Of a stretch of DNA of 64,000 bases, positions 53,147 to 62,866 are shown in pieces. Source of the DNA: JAMXLO01 sp963812505 (GTDB lineage: Bacteria; Pseudomonadota; Alphaproteobacteria; Acetobacterales; Acetobacteraceae); contig CAWEVM010000003.1 in assembly GCA_963812505.1 (NCBI GenBank), forward strand, positions 124,001-188,000, in the 5' to 3' direction. Position numbers and translations under genes: made by a program. The notes beneath the pieces are model-generated. The model made no database searches, was not told where the DNA came from, and saw only the letters and a list, made by a program, of their open reading frames with translations. The first letter of the stretch is position 1, and the number at the start of each line of letters is the position of its first letter.

Positions 53147-54436
53147 TTGGCACGGGCAGTCAGACAACGGGCCCCGCGTGCAACGCGCACCCGATCGCGC
53201 AGCGAACCAGCGGGCGTGAAGGGCTACCCGTACGCTTTTCACATCGCGCTCGACGGCAACGGCATCAACGGTCTTGAGGGAATGGCCGGCGTCTGCCTTT
53301 TCCTGTTCGATCCGGTGGGCAATCGGCACGCCTACAAGATCGTGTACTTCGACGGTATCGCCGCGGGTCACGCGGTGTCGGTCAATCCATCTGGCACGGT
53401 CGGTTATCTCGGTAATGCCGGCCAGCATCTGCTGTTCTACGATGCAAGAACGCTGAACGAGGTCGAGCGCATATCGACACTGCGCTTCGAGACAGCACGC
53501 ACGTCACTGCAAGGCAGTACCCATGTTGTCTGGCTGTCGGATGAGGAGATCATCACGCCCATCGGCGAGCATTTCTACGCGTTCCGGCTCGGGAATTTGG
53601 CGAACCCGCAGCGCTTGGTGCCGCACGGTGTCAAACTGCCGCATGGCATGAAGCGAACCGCATCCGGGCGCTACATTGTGTATGGGTCGATGGACAACCC
53701 AGCCGACGCCGCGGCGGGCGAGGCTCGTCACGTCGGCATATGGGACCGCCGCACCGACCGCGTTACCGTGCTCCAGTTGCCGGCAACGTGCTGGCATGTC
53801 GCTGTGCATCCCCGTGACGACATCTTCTATGCGGTTTCTTTCCGCGTCGCGCCCCAGGATAACCGCGACTATCACGAGTGGGGTATGGCCTATCTCAAGG
53901 AATATGCATTTGAGATCGATGCGCGGGAGAAGCGTGTCAGTCGCCATTGGGCCGCAGGTCGAGAGATTCCGGCCCACATAAACTCTGATATCACGTTGTC
54001 CGACAGCGAACTGATCTTCTGCAACGGCGGCAGCCAGTCGATCATCGCGATCGAGCTCGACAATTTTGCCCGCTTCCGGATCATCGACGAGCGACCCGAT
54101 CTGGCGGCGCATCTGGCGCGGCCGCGCGAGGTCGCAACGCAGATCTACGAAGCATTCGCACGCGGCAGCTTTGCGACAAACAGCCGGCATTTTCTCGGAG
54201 CGTTGCGGGTGAGCCGGTTCAGCCTGCTTGACTCGATTTATGCCTGCCAACTCTCCGCCGATCAGTCGTTGTTATTCACTGCGAATCGCGGGCTGAACTG
54301 CATCACGGTCTATGATTATCCAGCGGGCGAAGTACGAATTCGCGTTCCGATGCCGGAGCTGCAGAAATACTTCCCGTGGCTGTCTCCACTCGCCGATCCG
54401 AGGCTCGGCTTTCACCACAGCGTCTTGCTCGGTTAG
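53147..54436 (+). CDS. Propeller-like protein, unknown, cotranscribed with zur
   Basis: Up to 429 residues from TTG 53147, four bases after zur; a GTG at 53216 is an alternative start that removes an Arg-rich lead. Repeated strand blocks (HAVSVNPSGTVGYLGNAGQH, HVAVHPRDDIFYAVSFRVAP, CQLSADQSLLFTANRGLNCI) suggest a seven-bladed beta-propeller. There is no signal peptide. Family not recognised. Several conserved-looking His (GHAV, LPHGMK, HINSD) could bind metal, which is speculation. Confidence 0.65.
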   Translation: MARAVRQRAPRATRTRSRSEPAGVKGYPYAFHIALDGNGINGLEGMAGVCLFLFDPVGNRHAYKIVYFDGIAAGHAVSVNPSGTVGYLGNAGQHLLFYDARTLNEVERISTLRFETARTSLQGSTHVVWLSDEEIITPIGEHFYAFRLGNLANPQRLVPHGVKLPHGMKRTASGRYIVYGSMDNPADAAAGEARHVGIWDRRTDRVTVLQLPATCWHVAVHPRDDIFYAVSFRVAPQDNRDYHEWGMAYLKEYAFEIDAREKRVSRHWAAGREIPAHINSDITLSDSELIFCNGGSQSIIAIELDNFARFRIIDERPDLAAHLARPREVATQIYEAFARGSFATNSRHFLGALRVSRFSLLDSIYACQLSADQSLLFTANRGLNCITVYDYPAGEVRIRVPMPELQKYFPWLSPLADPRLGFHHSVLLG

Positions 54437-54972
54437 GTGTCCTTCCGGGGCAACTCGAATGCCGCCGCGGCTTCCACAACGGCGCGCAGATTGCGCGGAA
54501 TGATAGTGGTCACGATCGATTCTATAAAGCCGGACACCATAGGTTCGATGCCGGCCAGTGAACCGAGCAAGCCCGGTTTGAGGTCGAGCTCGCCGGCAAA
54601 CGTGACCCGGGTTCCTCGCCCGGCCATCGCCGTGCTGAACGCCGTCTCACCGGAGCAGGAGATGAACTCGCGGAGGAAGATCGGTTCAATACTCCAAGAA
54701 CATGTGCCGGTGTCGGTATTCCAACTATTGCGATCGATCCAGCCCATTTGTTCAATTTTCAGCATGGTGCGAATAGCGGCCGGAAGCTGCTGATGGATGC
54801 GCCATTCGTTCACGATGTGGACGATGCCGTGGGAGTCCGTCGACCGGTCGATCTGTCGAATGCTATCGATATCGTCGATGCGGCCGGCGAAGTCGACCAA
54901 GTGGTCCCGCATGGCTGTCCAAAGTTCCTGCTGGGGACGCTTGAGCACGACGAGGCTACGAAAGCTCTTCAA
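54433..54972 (-). CDS. SRPBCC-family protein
   Basis: The 179-residue protein looks like a START/Bet v1-type ligand-binding domain: an N-terminal strand-helix (SFRSLVVLKRPQQELWTAMR), W-rich strands (VNEWRIHQQLPAAIRTMLKI) and a C-terminal long helix (VVEAAAAFELPRK). It starts with TTG in a TTGA overlap with the SDR stop, behind GGAG. It may bind the product of the same operon. Confidence 0.7.
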   Translation of the reverse strand: MKSFRSLVVLKRPQQELWTAMRDHLVDFAGRIDDIDSIRQIDRSTDSHGIVHIVNEWRIHQQLPAAIRTMLKIEQMGWIDRNSWNTDTGTCSWSIEPIFLREFISCSGETAFSTAMAGRGTRVTFAGELDLKPGLLGSLAGIEPMVSGFIESIVTTIIPRNLRAVVEAAAAFELPRKDT

Positions 54973-56030
54973 TGCTGTCTCTCCGTGATGGAGCGAAGAC
55001 GATAGATGTCAGGCGACAGGCGCATACGTGCTCGCACTTCGCGCGTGATGTATGAGGACGATGCCAACCAGGATATCGTCTCTGTCAGGGAACTCCGCGC
55101 AGTCGAGGGTGCGTAGCCCAGCGCAGCAGTCTTGGCATGCGAATACCAGTAATAGCGACCAATCATTGTGGCCTGCTGTCGGGTGGACAAGGCAGTCCGT
55201 CCGGCCACGGCGGCAAAAAGCTCCTCGGTGGCAGCCGCCAGAAATGCGGACACGTGATTGAGTTCTGCGAGTGGCGGCGATACGCCGGCCAGTTCAGCGA
55301 TCATGCCGTGTATCTGCCGCCATGTCAGGTTTTCCGAGCCGAGCAGATAGCATTCGCCCATATTGCCATTCAATGCGATGAGCAGATGGCCCACTGCGAC
55401 GTCGCGCACCGACACAAGGTTGCAGCCGCCGGGGAATGTGTTGCTGAAGGGATCGGTGAGGTACGACACTATGAGACCATTGCTCGGTCCCAAGCGAGAA
55501 CTCGTCGGCCCAAGCGTCATCGTCGGGCATGCGAAGCGCACATCCAGCTTCAGGTGTTCAGCAAGTCTCAATGCCCGGTGATGCTGCGCAATCTTTGCAA
55601 TGATATAGGTTGGTTCGCCATCGCTGCGTGCCATAGGCTCGCCCTCACAAATGATGGTGCCACGATTGCTGTAGCCGAACACCACGGACGAAGAGGTGAC
55701 GACTACAGTACGAACACCCTGACGATCGCAGGCTCGCAACAGAGCCTCGGTGCCCGCAACCGCGGTGTCCAGTATTTCCGTTGAACTGACGCCTCCGTAG
55801 GAGTAGCGCGCGGCCGTGTGGAATGCGACATCGCATTCTGCGCAGGCCGCATCGAGGACTCTGAGGTCATGCAATAGATCACCAACGACCCATGTCACCG
55901 GCAGGCCTTCAAGTGAACCACGGCAGCTGGTCGGCCGTACGAGGCATCGTACTTCATGGCCTGCGTCCACCAGGGTGTTGACCAGATGTGACCCGATCAG
56001 GCCCGTTGCACCAGTCACCAGTGCTCTCAT
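54969..56030 (-). CDS. NAD-dependent epimerase/dehydratase (extended SDR)
   Basis: The 353-residue protein has the Rossmann motif ALVTGATGLIGSHLVNTLVD, the conserved FHTAARYSYGG region, a catalytic Ser in VVTSSSVVFG and, in place of the usual YxxSK, YIIAKIAQHHR. It resembles dihydroflavonol-reductase/HpnA-like SDRs. The substrate is unknown. Its ATG overlaps the stop of the DUF362-like gene by four bases. Confidence 0.82.
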   Translation of the reverse strand: MRALVTGATGLIGSHLVNTLVDAGHEVRCLVRPTSCRGSLEGLPVTWVVGDLLHDLRVLDAACAECDVAFHTAARYSYGGVSSTEILDTAVAGTEALLRACDRQGVRTVVVTSSSVVFGYSNRGTIICEGEPMARSDGEPTYIIAKIAQHHRALRLAEHLKLDVRFACPTMTLGPTSSRLGPSNGLIVSYLTDPFSNTFPGGCNLVSVRDVAVGHLLIALNGNMGECYLLGSENLTWRQIHGMIAELAGVSPPLAELNHVSAFLAAATEELFAAVAGRTALSTRQQATMIGRYYWYSHAKTAALGYAPSTARSSLTETISWLASSSYITREVRARMRLSPDIYRLRSITERQH

Positions 56031-58171
56031 GCGACCGCGAAAGCCTGTGCCAGATCACGTTGCACAGCCTGTGAGAAGCCATCGATAAACTGCGAAATCT
56101 CGGCGATCCACTGCTCCGGATCGGACGCAGTTCCCCAAGCGACCGATTGGGTCGGCGTAATATGGACGAAGCCGTCAGTGTCGATGCGACACGCTTCTCT
56201 GGCGCCTGACTGACCGCGCGTGCCCGCGAGCCGTTGCAGCAGCGGTATCGCGATCTCGCCGACCCGCTGCAGCAGCGGCATGATCTGTTCCATAGGCTGC
56301 GGTGCAGTCTCGTCCGTCGGCCTGCCGATACGGATGTCACGACCCTCCACCAAAGCTTCGAAGTTCGCAATGGTTCGGTCAAAAAAGGTCTGATATGCGT
56401 GCGTCACCAAATGGGCCTTCAGCTTTGGCACGAGGTTGAGGTCGAACACTTGCCAGAACGTTGGCAAGGTAAATTGCTGCCGTCCCGTTATGGTGATGAG
56501 CGTGCCATCCATAGTTCGCTCGAACGTGGCAATGCCGTCGTCGTAGGCAGCGGAGCCATTCTCACTCAGGACAGTCTTCCAGTACAACCGATGACGGTTC
56601 TCGCCATACTCCACCACCTCCAGTTTGCTCACATCGATGGGCATACCCCGATACAGCACCAGGTAGTTCGGCTGCGGCAGATAGATGTTGCGCTCGGCCT
56701 GTCGTACAGGTCGTCCAGAGCTGTCATGCGCCAACGGAACCACGACGCCCCCGAGGTAGTCATTCATAAACCGGATTGTTCGGGCAATGTCGACGTGCCG
56801 CGTGTACTGATTGAATTCGATCGGCAGTGTCGTCGCGTAGCGGAACACGACGGCGTCATCGATGTATCGCCAGCGGAGCTCGGGGGAGACTGGTGGCGCA
56901 GCGGCAGCGGTGTGCTCGAGTTCGAGCAGCTCGTCCACGAGGGCATCGAAGGCCCCCTCCGGTATTGCACTAAGGTCAATGCCTAATGGTACCACATGAC
57001 GCCGCAGCGCGTCCTTGTCGAACAGTGTTCGATATGACTGGATCGCCTCCCCCATCCAACCAAGCAGCGCATTCGCCAGTATCAGCAACCACTGACTGAC
57101 GGCATCGGTGTCGGGATCGGCAAGGAATTTCGCCAATACGGCATTGATGCGCGCATCGACCGGGTGTTTGAGCGGAAACAGCACCGGATCGAGACGCTGG
57201 AGCCACGGCTCGACCAGCCGATCGAGTGTCTCTGCACGGTTGCGCATGTTGCCGGTAAGCAACGACAACGCAGGAACGTTGTTCCAGCCGCGATAAATGC
57301 CGAGTGAGCCAGTTACGATATATCGTCGCGGAAAGGGGTGCGTGCCAAGGACGCGTGCGAATATTGGCGATACCTCGGGGCTGAGGCCCATTTTCGTCGC
57401 GCCGACATGATCAGCCAGGACGATATCGGTGGTTGCGATGATCGTATTTGTCTCGATCGCACTGGGTGCGCGTCGACCGCCGGCGCCGTGCGAGCTGCGA
57501 ATGCCATCGATCAGGCAGAACTGAACCGGAGCCACGCTCAGCAATGCTGCAACCACGTCGCCGGGATGGCGGCGTTTTCGGTAATGCAGGTCCTTATCGA
57601 CCAGCGGGAGAACACCGATCAGGGTGTCAAGGCACAGAGCGTAGCCCGCAGCTTCGTCGGTACGACTTTTGCTGAAGACGATTTGTACATCTGCATCGAG
57701 CCATTCACGTGATATGCCGCAGCCTTGCAGCACGCTGTCGACCGGAAACGCACAATCGTCCGGTGAAGCGGCGAGATCGAGGATATCGTAAGCGCGACCT
57801 TTTGGTGTGGTGTAGCGATAGCCCAGCAGATCGCTCAACGCGTACAGGCCGCGATTCTCTGCCCACAGGGCGCTGCCATCAGTTGTTCCGACAACGGCGA
57901 CGTTTGTGAAGCCAGGGTCGTGCAGCAGGTCGACCAGTTCTTCGACCAGTGCCGGATCGGTCACCGCGGGTGAGGCGATTGCGAACCCAGCCAGCTCCGG
58001 CTTGACGACAATGCGAAGCTGTTCCGCCGATCGGCCCTTCCGCGCGCGCGCCAACACCGACCAGAGACCTGCACGATCAAGCGCGGCCGCAAGCTTGCCG
58101 GATGTTGACAGGGTGTTGTCGTCCACGATGGCGACAGCGCAGTCTTCCGCTTCATCGGCGGTCAGTGGCAA
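56027..58171 (-). CDS. DUF362-like protein with SRPBCC-like C-terminus
   Basis: About 714 residues. The first 300 (VAIVDDNTLSTSGKLAAALD, VVKPELAGFAIASPAVTDPA, LIDGIRSSHGAG) resemble DUF362, a family often tied to iron-sulfur or quinone redox. The rest has helical and SRPBCC-like segments (WRYIDDAVVFRYATTLPIEF, LPTFWQVFDLNLVPKLKAHL). The frame is open to 58291, overlapping the divergent gene; TTG 58171 is a more natural start because the upstream 40 residues look non-coding. First gene of a three-gene coupled operon. Confidence 0.6.
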   Translation of the reverse strand: MPLTADEAEDCAVAIVDDNTLSTSGKLAAALDRAGLWSVLARARKGRSAEQLRIVVKPELAGFAIASPAVTDPALVEELVDLLHDPGFTNVAVVGTTDGSALWAENRGLYALSDLLGYRYTTPKGRAYDILDLAASPDDCAFPVDSVLQGCGISREWLDADVQIVFSKSRTDEAAGYALCLDTLIGVLPLVDKDLHYRKRRHPGDVVAALLSVAPVQFCLIDGIRSSHGAGGRRAPSAIETNTIIATTDIVLADHVGATKMGLSPEVSPIFARVLGTHPFPRRYIVTGSLGIYRGWNNVPALSLLTGNMRNRAETLDRLVEPWLQRLDPVLFPLKHPVDARINAVLAKFLADPDTDAVSQWLLILANALLGWMGEAIQSYRTLFDKDALRRHVVPLGIDLSAIPEGAFDALVDELLELEHTAAAAPPVSPELRWRYIDDAVVFRYATTLPIEFNQYTRHVDIARTIRFMNDYLGGVVVPLAHDSSGRPVRQAERNIYLPQPNYLVLYRGMPIDVSKLEVVEYGENRHRLYWKTVLSENGSAAYDDGIATFERTMDGTLITITGRQQFTLPTFWQVFDLNLVPKLKAHLVTHAYQTFFDRTIANFEALVEGRDIRIGRPTDETAPQPMEQIMPLLQRVGEIAIPLLQRLAGTRGQSGAREACRIDTDGFVHITPTQSVAWGTASDPEQWIAEISQFIDGFSQAVQRDLAQAFAVA

Positions 58172-58289
58172 TTGGGTTCGCCCGATCCGTTCCCTGGAGC
58201 ACGTGCCGAGCCTAGCAACTTCCGGTTCGGACGGGCAAATTGCCGTTTCATTGGCCCCGGCCTCGGAAGCCGCCCGCAAAGGACACACC

Positions 58290-59738
58290 ATGCTCAGAAC
58301 CGGTACGCAATACCTCGATTCGCTGCGCGACGGTCGTCAGGTCTGGATCAACGGCGAGCGCGTTGCCGACGTTACGACCCATCCCGCATTCCGCCCAATC
58401 GTGTCGCTGCGGGCGCGACTTTACGACATGGCCCACGAGTCGCAGCACAGTGCCACTATGTCCTACGTCGATGCGACGAGCGGCGAGCGCAGCAACCTCG
58501 CCTTAAAATTGCCTAAGACACAGCAGGACTGGCATGACAAGCGTGCCTATGTCGACGCGCAGCTCAACGAGGTGGGTGGTGTGGTGGTCCGCGTGGGCGA
58601 TGAGACGATCGGTGAATTGTGGTCGCTGTGGGATGGCAAGGCGGTACTGGACGAGATAGATCCGCAGTTCAGCCAGAACGTCGAGCGCCACATCATGCGC
58701 GCCCTAACGGCCGATCCATTCCACGTTTCGGCGAATACCGATCCGAAGGGGGATCGGTCGAAGCGGCCACAGGAGCAGGACCCGGACATGCTGCTCCACG
58801 TCGTGAAGGAAACCGATGCCGGCATCGTGGTGCGTGGCGCCAAGTACGAAACCGCGGCCGCCTATGCGAACCAGGCTTTCGTCAAGCCGACAATCGGCAA
58901 CTGGGGCGACGACAAGCTGTCGGACTATGCCGTCGGGTTCATCGCCGACATGGGATGGCCGGGGATCAAGCATATCTGCCGCACCGGATTCGCCGGCCGC
59001 GCGCCAGCCGAGGACTATCCGCTGTCAAACCGGCTCGACGAGGTGGATACGCTGATTGTGTTCGATAACGTGTTGGTGCCGTGGGAGAATGTGCTGTTCT
59101 ATCGACACACGCGTGCCGCGACGTTTATCCGTGCGACGCTGCACCGGTATTCTGCGTTTCCCTACACCCAGCGCATCCTGTATCTCGCCGATATGCTGAT
59201 TGGCGCTGCGTTGTTCAATGCGCGACAAACGGGCTTGGACAAGCAGCAGGCGGTGCGCGAGAAGCTGGCGGAACTCGCATGCTATCGCGAGGGGATCAAC
59301 GCGCATCTAACCGCCGCCATTGCCACCGCGCAGCCTAGCCCGGCTGGACTGCTGATGCCGAACCAGTCGCTTCTGTTCACCGGGCGTGTGCACGCCTGCA
59401 CGAAACTGCCGGCAATGATGCATCTCGCGCGCGAACTTTGCGGTGGCCAGATCTGCGTCACGCCGGACTTCGCCGCGTTCGTCGATCCGGAGACCAGGCC
59501 GTGGCTCGAGAAGTTCTACACCGTGAACGAAGCGTGGAGCGCTGAGGACCGCCGTCGCTTGCTGGCATTCGCCCGCGATCTGCTCAACTCTGACTATGCC
59601 GGGCACCGGCTGACGTTCGAACTGTTCGCTCAGTCGCCGCCTTATGCGCATCTGAACGCGGTCTACATCAACTTCGACTTCGACACTCCGCTTCGCTTCG
59701 TGAAGCAGGCAGCAGGGCTAAGCGATCGGGTGATGTAG
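58290..59738 (+). CDS. HpaB-like flavin-dependent aromatic hydroxylase
   Basis: The 482-residue protein belongs to the 4-hydroxyphenylacetate 3-hydroxylase family (LRTGTQYLDSLRDGRQVWIN, VLVPWENVLFYR, HRYSAFPYTQRILYLADMLI, ELCGGQICVTPDFAAF). It uses free reduced FAD to hydroxylate phenols ortho. The flavin reductase partner is not in the window. ATG 58290 follows AAAGGA. It shares the promoter gap with the divergent DUF362-like operon. Confidence 0.88.
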   Translation: MLRTGTQYLDSLRDGRQVWINGERVADVTTHPAFRPIVSLRARLYDMAHESQHSATMSYVDATSGERSNLALKLPKTQQDWHDKRAYVDAQLNEVGGVVVRVGDETIGELWSLWDGKAVLDEIDPQFSQNVERHIMRALTADPFHVSANTDPKGDRSKRPQEQDPDMLLHVVKETDAGIVVRGAKYETAAAYANQAFVKPTIGNWGDDKLSDYAVGFIADMGWPGIKHICRTGFAGRAPAEDYPLSNRLDEVDTLIVFDNVLVPWENVLFYRHTRAATFIRATLHRYSAFPYTQRILYLADMLIGAALFNARQTGLDKQQAVREKLAELACYREGINAHLTAAIATAQPSPAGLLMPNQSLLFTGRVHACTKLPAMMHLARELCGGQICVTPDFAAFVDPETRPWLEKFYTVNEAWSAEDRRRLLAFARDLLNSDYAGHRLTFELFAQSPPYAHLNAVYINFDFDTPLRFVKQAAGLSDRVM

Positions 59739-59744
59739 CCTTGG

Positions 59745-60317
59745 TCAGTGCGGCCGATCGTCGTTGTTGACACGTCGGTCGCCGGCGAGCCAGCGTGCCA
59801 ACTCAGAGTGCGCGTCCTGCCGGCGCATCGCCGCGATCTGCTCGGCGTCCGGCGCGTCCACTGTGAACTCCAGTCGCAGGCCATCGGGCGTCTTCAGGTA
59901 CATCGACACGCAGAAGCCATGATCGATCTTGCGCACCGGCACCCCCGCCGCGGTGACACGCCCCATCAGCTCGTCGAAAGCTCCCTGCGTTACCTTGAAG
60001 GCGACATGCCACGATCCGCCGACCTCTTGCAGGATCGCGCGATTCTTTTCCCATGCTTCCTCGTCCGCGAACTGGAAGAACGCCAGGGCACCGCCGTCCG
60101 CCATTTCGAAAAAGGTGTGGCAGTAGTCCACCTCGCGGCCGACCTCGGGGCGGAACACGCGCTCGCACCAGGTGGCGACCAGCGGAATGCCCAGGATGTC
60201 CTCGATAAAGTGGCGATTGATCTCCTGGTCCTTGACCGCATAGGCATGGTGATGCAGTCGCAGCGGCAACTCTGCCAGCAGCTTCGCATGGCCCTGGGTC
60301 TGTGGTTGATCGAGCAT
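59745..60317 (-). CDS. VOC-family (glyoxalase/dioxygenase) protein
   Basis: The 190-residue protein has VOC beta-alpha-beta-beta-beta modules with possible metal ligands in LRLHHHAYAVKDQEINRHFI, GSWHVAFKV and GLRLEFTVD. It may be an extradiol-type dioxygenase or isomerase; activity is unknown. ATG 60317 follows GGGAGGAT. It is convergent with HpaB and divergent from the FAD monooxygenase, so it is likely in the same regulon. Confidence 0.8.
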   Translation of the reverse strand: MLDQPQTQGHAKLLAELPLRLHHHAYAVKDQEINRHFIEDILGIPLVATWCERVFRPEVGREVDYCHTFFEMADGGALAFFQFADEEAWEKNRAILQEVGGSWHVAFKVTQGAFDELMGRVTAAGVPVRKIDHGFCVSMYLKTPDGLRLEFTVDAPDAEQIAAMRRQDAHSELARWLAGDRRVNNDDRPH

Positions 60318-60385
60318 CGTATCCTCCCGCTTGCGTCCGGCCGACGTTCCCGGTTCAGATCGCGGCATCGCACGGAGGAGGGGAC

Positions 60386-61576
60386 TTGGGCAAGCCGCGC
60401 ATCCTGATCGCCGGTGCCGGCATCGGCGGCATCGTGGCCGCGCTGGCGTTGTTGCAGCGCGGCTTTGAGGTTGCGCTGTACGATCAGGCAGCCGAGCTGC
60501 ACGAACTGGGCGCCGGCGTTCAGATCTCGCCGAATGGCTCACGCGTGCTGCGCGAACTCGGCCTGTTGTCGGCGATGCAGGCGATTGCCTCGGTGCCGAT
60601 CGCGAAGGAGATGCGGCTGTTCAACACCGGTGAGGCTTGGCGCGTGCAGGATCTCGGCGCGAAGGCCGAGGCGCGTTACGGCTCGCCCTTCTGGCTGGTG
60701 CATCGCGGGGACTTCCATGCCGTCCTGGTACAGGCACTCGCCGAGCGCGCGCCGTCGTCGGTGCGCGTCGGTGCGCGCTGCACGGGCTTCGAGCAGACGA
60801 TAAATGGCGTGACGTTGTGCTTAGAGAACGGTGAGCGCGTGAGCGGCGATGCGCTGATCGGCGCCGACGGTGTGCACTCGAATATCCGGACACGGTTATT
60901 CGGGGGCGGGCATGCCACGTTTACCGGCTTCATGGCCTGGCGGGGCGTCGTGCCGATGGAACGCCTGCCGCAGCGGCTCCGCCAGCAGTACGGCATGACC
61001 TGGATCGGCCCGCACGGCCATGTCGTCACCTATCCGCTGCGCCGCGGTGAGCTGCTGAACTTTGTCACCGCAATCGAGCGGGACGATTGGCTGATCGAAA
61101 GTTGGTCTGAGGCAGGAACGGTCGCGGAATGCCGTCGGGATTTTGCGGCGTGGCATGCGGACGTGCTGGCAATCGTCGACGCGATCGACATCCCCTACAA
61201 ATGGGCCATGCTCAGGCGCGAACCGCTTGAACGTTGGTCGGTCGGGCGTGTCAGCCTGCTTGGCGATGCGTGTCACCCGACGCTGCCCTTCCTGGCGCAG
61301 GGTGCCAACATGGCGATCGAGGATGGCATGGTACTGGCGCGCTGCCTGAAATCCTACGACATCCCCGAGGCATTGCACCGCTATGAAGCGGCGCGGCTCG
61401 AGCGAACATCGCGCATCGTGCTCGCCTCGCTGGAGAACGTGTCGCGCTATCATAATCCTCAGCTTGCCGACCCAGTGCAGGCCCAGGCGTTCATGGCGCG
61501 CGAGTTCGCGCCACGCGCCATGGGAGCACGCTACGACTGGCTGTATGAATACAACGCATTGGCCGTCCCGATCTGA
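60386..61576 (+). CDS. FAD-dependent aromatic monooxygenase
   Basis: The 396-residue group A flavoprotein hydroxylase has GAGIGGIVAALALLQRGFEV (FAD dinucleotide fold), the DG motif ALIGADGVHSNIR and GDACHPTLPFLAQGANMAIE. It resembles salicylate or 3-hydroxybenzoate hydroxylases. It starts at TTG 60386 behind GGAGGAGGG and is followed by the LLM gene after 19 bp. Confidence 0.9.
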   Translation: MGKPRILIAGAGIGGIVAALALLQRGFEVALYDQAAELHELGAGVQISPNGSRVLRELGLLSAMQAIASVPIAKEMRLFNTGEAWRVQDLGAKAEARYGSPFWLVHRGDFHAVLVQALAERAPSSVRVGARCTGFEQTINGVTLCLENGERVSGDALIGADGVHSNIRTRLFGGGHATFTGFMAWRGVVPMERLPQRLRQQYGMTWIGPHGHVVTYPLRRGELLNFVTAIERDDWLIESWSEAGTVAECRRDFAAWHADVLAIVDAIDIPYKWAMLRREPLERWSVGRVSLLGDACHPTLPFLAQGANMAIEDGMVLARCLKSYDIPEALHRYEAARLERTSRIVLASLENVSRYHNPQLADPVQAQAFMAREFAPRAMGARYDWLYEYNALAVPI

Positions 61577-61595
61577 CCAACGAAGGAAACGATTC

Positions 61596-62828
61596 ATGAA
61601 ATTCGGCGTGTTCTACGAGCATCAGCTGCCGCGTCCCTGGACGACGACAAGTGAACACGACCTGCTGCAGCAATCGCTTGATCAGTTCCAGTTCGCCGAC
61701 CAACTCGGCTACGATTACGCGTGGGTGGTGGAGCACCACTTCCTCGAGGAGTACTCCCACTCATCGGCGCCCGAAGTCTTTCTTGGCGCTGCGAGCCAGC
61801 GCACCAAGAACATCCGACTCGGTCACGGCGTGATCCAGCTCACCACCAACCAGCCGCAGCGAGTGGCGGAGAAGGTGGCGACACTCGATCTGCTGTCGGG
61901 CGGCCGTGTCGATCTCGGTATGGGCGAGGCCGCAGGGCCCGCCGAGCTGCATCCATTCGGCGTGCGCGTGCGTGACAAGCGTGATCGCTGGGAGGAGGCG
62001 GTGCGTGCCATCATCCCGATGTTCACCCAAGACAACTGGGAATTCCACGGCCAGTACTACGATTTTCCCGCCCGCAACGTGATCCCCAAGCCGTTGCAGA
62101 AGCCGCACCCGCCGCTCTGGGTTGCCTGCTCGAACATCCGCACGATCGGCGACGCGGGACAGTGGGGGATGGGCGCGCTCGGGTTCAGTTTCGTCTCGCC
62201 TGAGGCGGCGCGCGCCTGGGTGCATCGCTACTACAACAACCTGCTGCATCGTCCAAACCGGCTTGCTGACTACGCGACCAATCCGAACATCGCGATCGTC
62301 AACGGCTTCATGTGCGCGCCGACAGACGAGGAGGCGATCGAGGCGGCATCAGGCTGGACGTTCTTCATCTTCGCGCTGGGGTATTACGGAAGGAAGGGGA
62401 TCGATGCGCCCGGTACCGGCGATCTCTGGCGCGAGTACCAGGACTGGCGGCAGACCGACAAGGCAAAGCAGGCGTTGCGCAACGGCTTGATCGGTTCGCC
62501 GGAAACAATCCGCCGCCGGCTGCGTCAGTTCGAGGAGGCGCATGTCGATCAGGTGATCCTGCTCAATCAGGCGGGTCGCACCAGCCACCAGGCGATCTGC
62601 GACAGCCTGGAACTGTTTGCCCGCGAGGTGATGCCCGAGTTCCACGCCCGCCAGCCGGCGCAGGATGACTGGAAGGCAGATGTTCTCGCTGGCCGGCTCG
62701 CGTTGGCGGAACTGGAGACAGATACCTACGACCTCTACGCGCATCAGAACGAGGACATCGTCCGCCTCACACCGGAGCAGCTCAAGCAGCGCATGGCGGA
62801 GAAGGAGAGGGCGGCGCAGGGCGCCTAA
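61596..62828 (+). CDS. LLM-class flavin-dependent oxidoreductase
   Basis: The 410-residue luciferase-like barrel (MKFGVFYEHQLPRPWTTTSE, DYAWVVEHHFLEEYSHSSAP, VATLDLLSGGRVDLGMGEA, GSPETIRRRLRQFEE) uses reduced flavin to oxygenate or oxidise a substrate. With HpaB and the FAD monooxygenase it suggests a pathway for aromatic breakdown. An AAGGAAA precedes the ATG. Confidence 0.9.
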   Translation: MKFGVFYEHQLPRPWTTTSEHDLLQQSLDQFQFADQLGYDYAWVVEHHFLEEYSHSSAPEVFLGAASQRTKNIRLGHGVIQLTTNQPQRVAEKVATLDLLSGGRVDLGMGEAAGPAELHPFGVRVRDKRDRWEEAVRAIIPMFTQDNWEFHGQYYDFPARNVIPKPLQKPHPPLWVACSNIRTIGDAGQWGMGALGFSFVSPEAARAWVHRYYNNLLHRPNRLADYATNPNIAIVNGFMCAPTDEEAIEAASGWTFFIFALGYYGRKGIDAPGTGDLWREYQDWRQTDKAKQALRNGLIGSPETIRRRLRQFEEAHVDQVILLNQAGRTSHQAICDSLELFAREVMPEFHARQPAQDDWKADVLAGRLALAELETDTYDLYAHQNEDIVRLTPEQLKQRMAEKERAAQGA

Positions 62829-62866
62829 ACCCGTGCTGTCCCCACTGGGCTGGCTTTGCCATCCTG

